From Chloroflexia bacterium (GTDB lineage Bacteria > Chloroflexota > Chloroflexia > Thermomicrobiales > JALYUS01), in NCBI GenBank assembly GCA_025924435.1, contig JAICIL010000003.1, positions 1-45,354 on the forward strand: 45,354 bases of DNA, in the 5' to 3' direction. Below the pieces are notes generated by a model. That model was not told where the DNA came from and searched no databases. It was given only the letters and a program-made list of their open reading frames with translations. The translations under genes and the position numbers were made by a program. Shown here in pieces: positions 32,887 to 38,715 of this stretch (within the stretch, counting starts at the first letter, position 1; each line of letters opens with the position of its first letter).

Positions 32887-33026
32887 GGATATGAGCGGAA
32901 ATCGGAGGAAACGACACGACTATCCGATGATGAGGGGACATAGCATAGAAGAATCTGGACTCGACCAAAAGCGCCCGCATCGTAAGGGTGCGTTCGCGAA
33001 AGGGCGGCGATGCATTTTCCGGCGCG

Positions 33027-33956
33027 TCAATCGGTGTCGAGCATCGCCCGTTCAATGGCCTGGATGTCCCGCTGGACTTGACGATGCACGTCATCGAGCA
33101 GGGAGCGGAAGTGTTCGAGGCGGTCGAGCACGTCCGGCAACCGATCGGGCGCCCTCCCGACGGAGAGCGGTGGATGGGACTCGCCGCGCACGCCGTCGAG
33201 GTGGTCCGCCCGGATCGCCTCGTAGAGCGCCTGCGTCTGCTTCGCGGGGGAGACGTCGAGTTCTTCGCTCAGCACGGCGACGCATCGCTCGTACTGCCGC
33301 AGGGCCGTCGTGCGGTCGCCGGCGAGATAATGGAGGCGCATCAGCCGCCGGTGCGTGCTCTCGCGGGCGCGCTCGTAGCGGAGGGTCGCCATGCCGTAGA
33401 CGATGCTGCGTTCGTAGTCGCGGCGCGCGTCGAAGTGATCCATGAGCTTGTCGAGCAGCGCGAGATACATGTTCTGGAGACGTTCCCGCTCGTACAGGCA
33501 CCAGTCGTCGTACCAGTCCTGCAGCAAGTCGCCGCGATAGAGCGCGACGGCATCCTGCACCGCCCGCGCCTGGCGCGCGTCGAAATCCTCGCCGCGCACC
33601 CCCTGCACGAGCGTGAACGCCCGCTCGAACACGGCAACATCGAGCCAGACGTCCGCGCTCGCGTCCAGTTTCACGTCGTCCTGCTCGACCAGGAGGAGGC
33701 GATTGCGGTCGCCCGCCGTCGCGTTCAGGGCGGTATGCAACTGCCACAGCGCCTGCCGGAGGTATTTCCTGGCCTGGCCGATCGCATTGTCGCCCCAGAG
33801 GGCGCTGGCGATCGCCTCGCGCGAGTGGCTCCGGCCGCGATGGAGCAGGAGATACGAGAAGACCGCCTGCACCCTGGTCGCGTCCAGCCCCGCGACGATT
33901 TCCCCCTGCCGTTCGGCGCGAAATCTGCCGAGCAAACTGACATCCAGCGTTGACAT
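33027..33956 (-). CDS. SARP/BTAD-type transcriptional regulator
   Basis: 309 residues. ATG 33956 follows GGGAGGG at 5 bases. The N-terminal winged helix (VSLLGRFRAERQGEIVAGLD, SREAIASALWGDN, ARKYLRQALWQLHTAL) is of the OmpR/SARP type. Residues about 95-245 form the BTAD helical repeat domain (ARAVQDAVALYRGDLLQDWY, THRRLMRLHYLAGDRTTALR, EELDVSP). The C-terminal 50 residues form a coiled helix (VLDRLEHFRSLLDDVHRQVQ). There is no ATPase domain. SARP/BTAD regulators often control clusters for secondary metabolites, and they occur near eCIS in Chloroflexota and Actinomycetota. Its own promoter and the nearby minus-strand cluster make control of the system plausible. Confidence 0.8.
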   Translation of the reverse strand: MSTLDVSLLGRFRAERQGEIVAGLDATRVQAVFSYLLLHRGRSHSREAIASALWGDNAIGQARKYLRQALWQLHTALNATAGDRNRLLLVEQDDVKLDASADVWLDVAVFERAFTLVQGVRGEDFDARQARAVQDAVALYRGDLLQDWYDDWCLYERERLQNMYLALLDKLMDHFDARRDYERSIVYGMATLRYERARESTHRRLMRLHYLAGDRTTALRQYERCVAVLSEELDVSPAKQTQALYEAIRADHLDGVRGESHPPLSVGRAPDRLPDVLDRLEHFRSLLDDVHRQVQRDIQAIERAMLDTD

Positions 33957-33992
33957 GCAGGCCCTCCCCGAGATGCGATGGAAGTGGATCCG

Positions 33993-34022
33993 GCTATAAG
34001 GATAAACGTCGAGCCAGATCAA
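33993..34022 (-). promoter_or_regulatory. Sigma-70-type promoter of the SARP gene
   Basis: On the minus strand TTGATC (complement of 34017-34022) and TATAGC (complement of 33993-33998) are 18 bases apart. Transcription would start near 33986, about 30 bases before the ATG. It lies just downstream of the hairpin at 34056-34091, so it is separated from the upstream hydrolase transcript. Confidence 0.5.
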
Positions 34023-34055
34023 TCGGTTTCGGGGGAGAGCGAGGCGATTAAAGAT

Positions 34056-34091
34056 AATCGGTCGCGCCGCATGCGCGCGGCGCGACCGATT
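34056..34091 (-). terminator. Hairpin terminator after the alpha/beta hydrolase gene
   Basis: AATCGGTCGCGCCGC (34056-34070) and GCGGCGCGACCGATT (34077-34091) form a perfect 15-base stem with a 6-base loop, starting 10 bases after the hydrolase stop. On the minus strand it is followed by ATCTTTAATC, a weak T-rich tract. It should stop the protease-hydrolase transcript before the SARP promoter. Confidence 0.75.
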
Positions 34092-34100
34092 GGCCCGCGC

Positions 34101-35429
34101 TCATGGCCCGCCATCGGGCGCGGCGGCGACGATGCCCGCCGCCGCGAGCGCCGCCCAGGCGATCTGCGGATGGATGATATCGCCGTGCGCGCCCGACGGC
34201 GGGCCGCCCGCGACGATGAGCGCGTTGCCGTCGAGATTGAGCGCCTGCCCCGCCGCGAACGGGTAGGATTGCCCCACGGGGCCGATGCGCACATCCTGCG
34301 CTCCCACCGCCTGCGCGCCATCGTGGCCCATCGCGCTCCAGCGGAAGAGCAGGTCGTCCGCCGCCGCCGCGTCGTCGTGCGCCAGCATGGAGGCCATGGG
34401 GTAGAGCGTGCCGACCGCCGTGTCCTTGAGCGTGTGGGAGATGATGAGCGGCCCGTTCACGCGCCCCGCCATGTTCGCGAGCGCGCCGCCCCGGCTCGGG
34501 TCGAAGGGCAGGGCGGAGGCGAAAGCGAAGTGCGAGAACGCCCCCTGCAGGAGGAAGAGCGAGCGGACGGGCGACGCCGCTCCCGTCGCGCCGTCCGGCA
34601 GGCCGCTGAGGGCGAACGAGACGACGCGCGCGCCGAAACTGTGCCCGACGAGATGGATGCGGAGGTTCGGTTGCGCCGCGCTCAGTTGGCCGATCAGCGG
34701 CCCGAGGCCGACCTGGCCGACGACGCCCGCGCGCTTCTTCATCTCCCAGTACGTCGCGGCGCGCAATGCCTCTTTCGCGCCATCCCAGAGGTTGCCGAAG
34801 ACGTCGCCGATGCCCATCGCCCCTCCCCCCTGCGGGTGCGTGGCGACGGCGGAAAAGTATCGGAAGAGGTGCTGCGGGTCGTCGCGCAGCATCGCCTGGT
34901 CGCCGTTATCCTCGGGGGCGGCCGAGGCGTCGGGGGTGGCGACGAGCGGTTTCAGCAGTTGCTGGAAGCGCGCGAGCGCCGCCGGATCGCGCGGGCGGGT
35001 GGCGAGCAACCGGGCGAGTTCGTCGAGCGCCTGCTGCTGGGCGGGGTCCGTATACATCGCCTTCAGATCGGTCGCGAGCGTCGCGTCCGACGGGCGGACA
35101 TGCACGGCCATCGCGCCGCCCGCCTGCGCGGGCGGCGCCTCATCCGCCCAGCGCATCGCGGGCCAGAGCACGCCGACGATGCCGATGGCCGCCGTGTTCG
35201 GCGCCTGGCCGCCGTCAATGAGCGCGCGGATCTGCCCGAAGAAGTGGGCGTACAGATTGCGCGCCGCCTGCGTGTCGTTGTTCCAGCCGTGCGACATGAT
35301 GAAGAGGTCCGTGAGCGCCTGCCCCGGCAACTCGGCGAGGAGTTGGCCGGTCTCCGTCGGGTTCGCGGGTTGCCCGCTCTCGTCGAAGGCCATTTCCCAG
35401 TAGGGGAATCCCGCTACCTGTCCGACCAT
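34101..35429 (-). CDS. Alpha/beta-hydrolase (lipase/esterase-like)
   Basis: 442 residues. The nucleophile elbow is HLVGHSFGARVVSF (Ser near residue 260), the oxyanion region FIMSHGWNNDTQAARNLY is near residue 43, the Asp of SHTLKDTAVG (near 332) and the His of GAHGDIIHP (near 417) complete a likely triad. There is no signal peptide. The middle (about 90-190) is an unusual insertion rich in Ala, Arg and Pro, perhaps a lid. It starts 12 bases after the subtilisin-like protease gene and is probably co-transcribed with it. Such lipase-like proteins can be secreted effectors or cell-envelope enzymes. Whether it is exported by the contractile system is unknown. Confidence 0.75.
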   Translation of the reverse strand: MVGQVAGFPYWEMAFDESGQPANPTETGQLLAELPGQALTDLFIMSHGWNNDTQAARNLYAHFFGQIRALIDGGQAPNTAAIGIVGVLWPAMRWADEAPPAQAGGAMAVHVRPSDATLATDLKAMYTDPAQQQALDELARLLATRPRDPAALARFQQLLKPLVATPDASAAPEDNGDQAMLRDDPQHLFRYFSAVATHPQGGGAMGIGDVFGNLWDGAKEALRAATYWEMKKRAGVVGQVGLGPLIGQLSAAQPNLRIHLVGHSFGARVVSFALSGLPDGATGAASPVRSLFLLQGAFSHFAFASALPFDPSRGGALANMAGRVNGPLIISHTLKDTAVGTLYPMASMLAHDDAAAADDLLFRWSAMGHDGAQAVGAQDVRIGPVGQSYPFAAGQALNLDGNALIVAGGPPSGAHGDIIHPQIAWAALAAAGIVAAAPDGGP

Positions 35430-35441
35430 CGCCGTCCTCCT

Positions 35442-36962
35442 TTACACCGATTGAATCGCGCGCATCAGGTCTATCAGCCCGTTACCCTCGAAATACCGCT
35501 CGCGCCCGAGCGAGGTGGCCGTCTGGAGAAAAATCCGCTTCACCTCCTCGGGGCGGCCGATATATTCGCGGCGCACGGAGAGGAAAGCCGCGACGACACC
35601 GGAGACGTGGGGGGCGGCCATGCTCGTCCCGCTGTCATCCAGATAGAACGCGGTCTTCTCTTCCGGCTGCACATTCCATACGGTCGTCAGCAATTGGCCG
35701 ACGGCGCAGGAGGTGATCGCCTCGCCGGGCGCGACGAGGTCCGGCTTCGCCCGGCCGTCGCCCGTCGGCCCTTTAGAGGAGAAGTAGGAGACGCCGTAGG
35801 TGTGCGGCATGTCCCGGTGCGTGGAGCCGACGGTGATCGCCAGTTCGGCGTTGCCGGGGTCCATGATCGTCTGGGCGAGGCCGCTGTTCAGTTGCCCCGC
35901 GTTCGTCGCGACCTGCCCGTAGCCGCTGTTCCCCGCCGCGACGACGACGACGACGCCCGAACGCACGAGGCGATCCACCTCGACGCAGATCGGGCTTTGG
36001 CCGCAGGCGAACCAGCGGGGGTTGAAGGGGTAGCCGAGGCTGAGATTGACGCCGTGGACGCGGAGCATCTTGCCGTTGCCGTTCAGTTGCTCGCGCACGT
36101 ATTGCAGCGCGCGGATCACATCGCTCGAGACGCCGTTCCCCGATTCGTCGAGCACGCGCAGGCTGACGAGTTTGCAGCGCGGCGCGACGCCGGTGAGCGA
36201 TTCCCCGTCGGCGAGCGGGCGCTCCTCGACCGCCTCGACATCGCTGTCCGGGTCGCCGGACGCCTGGATGCGCTCCCCGAGGCGCACCGTGTAGTCGGCG
36301 GCCTGTCCGGGCTGAGAGAGCAGGCCACCGGCGATGATCCCGGCGACGTGCGTCCCGTGGCCGCAGGGATCCGCCGGGCGGTCGAGCGGTCGCAATACCC
36401 CCGGTTGCAGGAAGTCCATGTGGAGATCGGCGACATCATCCGCCAGCGTCTTGTAGGCGCCGAAGTGCGGGTGCGTCGCCTCGATGCCCGAATCAATCAC
36501 CGCCCAGGTGATGTTCGCGCCGAGCGCGCTGTAGGCGCGGTGTGCGGCGTCCGCCTTCACGGTGGCGAGGGGGCGGTCCATCAGTCGCCGGACGGGAAAG
36601 TCCGGCCAGACGCGGTAGATCGCCCGCTGCGCCATCGCCGGCGCCTGCTGATCCTCGTCAACGAGTCGCCGGACGTCGGCCATCGCGAGGGTGCAGCGGT
36701 AATACGTATTTCCGATCAGGACGGGGTCCGGTGCGGACGAAAAGAGCCGGTGGTAGAGATCGCGGAATGCCCGGTCGGCGCCGGGCAGGCCCGCCGCGTG
36801 CCGCAGGTTCAACTCGACCATGATGGGGATAGGCGTGGTCTCATCGGCGGCGGCGAACATCTCCTGCCGCTGCCGCGCGTCGAGGAGCGGTTCGGTGATG
36901 GCGCCGCGGCGCAGCAGCGGCTGGCCGTTCGGTGCATTCGCGGATGACGAACTGCCGGTCAT
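35442..36962 (-). CDS. Subtilisin-like serine protease (S8 family)
   Basis: 506 residues. ATG 36962 is preceded by GGAGGAGGG. The S8 triad is intact: Asp in WAVIDSGIEATH (about residue 155), His in CGHGTHVAGIIAG (about 203) and Ser in DSGTSMAAPHVSG (about 443), with the oxyanion Asn in VVAAGNSGYG (about 345). The N-terminal 140 residues have no clear signal peptide and contain a helical prodomain-like segment. There is also an insertion after the His block (DPDSDVEAVEERPLADGES). In Chloroflexota eCIS regions, proteases of this kind may process or be carried by the particle. It may equally be an unrelated intracellular subtilisin. It is first in the minus-strand pair with the hydrolase. Confidence 0.9.
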   Translation of the reverse strand: MTGSSSSANAPNGQPLLRRGAITEPLLDARQRQEMFAAADETTPIPIMVELNLRHAAGLPGADRAFRDLYHRLFSSAPDPVLIGNTYYRCTLAMADVRRLVDEDQQAPAMAQRAIYRVWPDFPVRRLMDRPLATVKADAAHRAYSALGANITWAVIDSGIEATHPHFGAYKTLADDVADLHMDFLQPGVLRPLDRPADPCGHGTHVAGIIAGGLLSQPGQAADYTVRLGERIQASGDPDSDVEAVEERPLADGESLTGVAPRCKLVSLRVLDESGNGVSSDVIRALQYVREQLNGNGKMLRVHGVNLSLGYPFNPRWFACGQSPICVEVDRLVRSGVVVVVAAGNSGYGQVATNAGQLNSGLAQTIMDPGNAELAITVGSTHRDMPHTYGVSYFSSKGPTGDGRAKPDLVAPGEAITSCAVGQLLTTVWNVQPEEKTAFYLDDSGTSMAAPHVSGVVAAFLSVRREYIGRPEEVKRIFLQTATSLGRERYFEGNGLIDLMRAIQSV

Positions 36963-36985
36963 GGACAGCGCCCTCCTCCGGCGGT

Positions 36986-37001
36986 GTTCTCTCATGAGAA
37001 C
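36986..37001. promoter_or_regulatory. Inverted repeat upstream of the protease gene (operator candidate)
   Basis: GTTCTC and GAGAAC flank the 4-base TCAT, 24-39 bases before the protease ATG on the minus strand. This is a typical size for a repressor or activator site, but a chance palindrome cannot be excluded. Confidence 0.3.
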
Positions 37002-37151
37002 GGATGAAGCCTTCCACGCCCCGATCACCCCGCGCACAATGCGATGGTGCGGAACATCCGTGGACACAAGGCAATGATTCGGTCCTGCTTAAGAGAACGT
37101 TCGCGGCGCGGGGGCGGTTCCGCATCGCGCGTGTGGACACGGGGAGAGCGA

Positions 37152-37205
37152 TGGTGCCGCAGGTGGGGGTCGAACCCACACGGGTATTACCCAGCGGAGT
37201 TTAAG
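37152..37205 (-). tRNA. 3' half of tRNA-Leu(UAA), attachment-site remnant
   Basis: Read on the minus strand, the end is acceptor CTGCGGC, A, CCA (complement of 37152-37162). Before it comes a perfect T arm (GTGGG loop TTCGACC CCCAC), a long variable arm (GGGT-AAT-ACCC) typical of tRNA-Leu, the 3' anticodon stem TCCGC and the loop CTTAAAC, with anticodon TAA. The 5' half does not follow: from 37206 on, homology to a tRNA stops and no partner of the acceptor stem is found. This is the classic footprint of an element integrated into the 3' half of a tRNA gene. The intact gene is expected at the other, right end, outside the window. Confidence 0.85.
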
Positions 37206-37221
37206 TCGGACTTTATTCGTC

Positions 37222-37296
37222 CTCAGTAATCCCCGTTAGTCCCGTTTTTCCTTGCCTTGCAACATAAAGCGATCTCAGCTGTCCCCGCAAGTCCCG
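37222..37296. repeat. Two 23-base direct repeats beside the attachment site
   Basis: Copy 1 starts at 37222 and copy 2 at 37274. They share CTCAG, TCCCCG and AGTCCCG at identical spacing (18 of 23 bases) and are 52 bases apart, close to five helix turns. They lie 17-90 bases from the tRNA fragment. This fits arm-type binding sites for a tyrosine recombinase, although no integrase gene is in view. Confidence 0.5.
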
Positions 37297-37429
37297 GCGA
37301 GTATTGGCATGTTCCGGTGTGTCCGTGAAGTAATCGTGAAGTGAAGAGCCATTCGGCGTTGCACCGATCCACCCTGCCTGAGCACTCGAGGCCAGATGAG
37401 ATCTTTTTGTCATGCGGCAATGAGAACTA

Positions 37430-37497
37430 TTGTACTTCGTCCGTGTATGTCGTATTCTGTGGATGAGCCTGTAGGTACACATCGTCTGTACAGGCTC
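37430..37497 (+). promoter_or_regulatory. Promoter with palindromic operator before the HTH regulator
   Basis: TTGTAC (37430-37435) and TATTCT (37453-37458) are 17 bases apart. At the expected start of transcription lies an inverted repeat: GAGCCTGTA (37465-37473) and TACAGGCTC (37489-37497) around a 15-base spacer. The right part contains the palindrome CTGTACAG. Position and form suggest autoregulation by the HTH protein encoded next. Confidence 0.55.
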
Positions 37498-37524
37498 GGA
37501 CAAGCGGAAAGGAGACGGTCTGCG

Positions 37525-37800
37525 GTGGAAGTCATGACGGTCAAGGATGTCGCCGCGCACTTTGGGGTCCACCCGGAAACGCTGCGGAGATGGGAACGTT
37601 CCGGAATCATCGCGCCGGCGACGCGCCGGCGAGGGAGGAGGATTTATCACCAGGCTGACATCACGCGGATCGAGCAGACGGTGCTCACATATGTAGGGGG
37701 AAATCGCACGACGGAGGTATGCGTTGAATCGGATCAAAGTCCAACGGCCCCATATTTCGATCCCCGGCTGCCAACAGGCGATCATCCTCACGGAGGTTGA
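37525..37800 (+). CDS. MerR-type HTH regulator (DNA-binding domain only)
   Basis: 91 residues from a GTG start with AAAGGAG 10 bases upstream; ATG 37534 is an alternative. The sequence MTVKDVAAHFGVHPETLRRW followed by ERSGIIAPATRRRGRRIYHQ and ADITRIEQTVLTYV is the winged helix-turn-helix of MerR-like regulators. The coiled-coil dimer helix and effector domain of full MerR proteins are missing. The C-terminus is short and polar. It overlaps the next gene by 77 bases. A palindromic operator in the promoter suggests it regulates itself, and possibly the element's excision or replication genes. Confidence 0.75.
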   Translation: MEVMTVKDVAAHFGVHPETLRRWERSGIIAPATRRRGRRIYHQADITRIEQTVLTYVGGNRTTEVCVESDQSPTAPYFDPRLPTGDHPHGG

Positions 37801-38206
37801 CGATCTGGCGATCGGCGAATTCGCTCTTGGTGATCCTTTCCACGGTCATCGCGTTGCAGACGTGCAATGCAGCGCGCAGGTCGGTCCCTGGTGTCTCGTG
37901 GAATGCCAGTGCGGACAATGCGGACGCTATCCGACCGTCCCAGTCACGACCGTTACTGGCGAGCCAGTGGGCACGAGCGGGCCGCAGGGATGCATCTACT
38001 GCGGTTACCACCTTTTCGTTCTCGATGCGCGGACAGGGATCATCAGCTGCGCCAGCAGTAGGAAGCATGTGCAGATCACGGTAAGCATTCCGGACGCTGT
38101 GCAGCGATGGCAGGAATATCAGCAGTATCTCTTTCAACAGGCGCGCCAAGCAGCCGACGTGACGAAGGCCGTACGCGCCGCGACGCGGCAGCGGCGTTTC
38201 GGATAG
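37724..38206 (+). CDS. Zinc-ribbon-like protein of the element
   Basis: 160 residues from a TTG start with GGAGG 6 bases before it, in a different frame from the preceding gene's end. It contains two Cys pairs, CQCGQCGRY and CIYCGYH, spaced by about 35 residues, which suits a zinc ribbon. It ends in a helical basic segment (QRWQEYQQYLFQQARQAADV). Ribbon proteins with helical tails often bind DNA or act as adaptors. No known family was recognised. The long overlap with the HTH gene suggests translational coupling. Confidence 0.7.
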   Translation: MNRIKVQRPHISIPGCQQAIILTEVDDLAIGEFALGDPFHGHRVADVQCSAQVGPWCLVECQCGQCGRYPTVPVTTVTGEPVGTSGPQGCIYCGYHLFVLDARTGIISCASSRKHVQITVSIPDAVQRWQEYQQYLFQQARQAADVTKAVRAATRQRRFG

Positions 38207-38352
38207 CACATCTCACCGCCAGCGAGCGGACCCCCACGGCCATAGAGCCGGAATAACGCCCTTTGAGGCATACACGGCCACCGAGCTGTCTGAGTACCGC
38301 CTTTGAGCGGATTCGATGAATCGCGTGTTGTGTACCTCGAAAGGGGCGGCAA

Positions 38353-38610
38353 GTGTCTCAACCATCAATTAAGGAAGCGTCCGACCTCCCGCTGTTGCTC
38401 ACGGTGCGCGACCTCGCGGCATTGCTGCACATCGGCAAGAACAACGCCTACGACATGTGCCACCACCCTGGCTTTCCGGCGATCAGGCTCGGCAAGCAGG
38501 TGCGTATCCCACGCGACGCGCTCATGCGCTGGCTTGACGCGCAAGCCAGCCCTGGACCGCAACCGCTGCCCTCTCCGTCCGGCAGGTCGCTGGCAACCGT
38601 GGGGAAATAG
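38353..38610 (+). CDS. Excisionase/AlpA-like HTH protein
   Basis: 85 residues from GTG, with AAAGGGG 6 bases upstream. LLTVRDLAALLHIGKNNAYD followed by MCHHPGFPAIRLGKQVRIPR and DALMRWLDAQ is the compact helix-turn-helix-wing of excisionase/AlpA-type proteins used by integrative elements to control excision or gene expression. A Ser/Pro-rich tail follows. The 146 bases before it hold no gene; a short repeat CGCCnTTTGAG occurs twice (about 38261 and 38300). Its role is consistent with the tRNA-anchored element, though an ordinary regulator is also possible. Confidence 0.8.
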   Translation: MSQPSIKEASDLPLLLTVRDLAALLHIGKNNAYDMCHHPGFPAIRLGKQVRIPRDALMRWLDAQASPGPQPLPSPSGRSLATVGK

Positions 38611-38646
38611 CCGTACGTCCCGACTGGTATCGGGCGTGCGGGGAAT

Positions 38647-38667
38647 ACTGTACGCGGCACGTACAGT
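38647..38667. promoter_or_regulatory. Palindromic operator before the replication gene
   Basis: ACTGTACG (38647-38654) and CGTACAGT (38660-38667) are perfect inverted arms around 5 bases. It shares the CTGTAC core with the palindrome at 37489-37497, so one regulator of the element may bind both. It lies about 50 bases before the primase/helicase start. Confidence 0.55.
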
Positions 38668-38715
38668 TTATCACAACCGCACTCCCGATGCCTACGGGCA
38701 GTGGGAGAACGATTC

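Noticed and set aside
37213..37791. A 192-codon minus-strand frame across the attachment region, as a possible integrase end
   Set aside because: It has no tyrosine-recombinase motif (no R-H-R-Y block), and it overlaps the HTH gene with a better start and domain.
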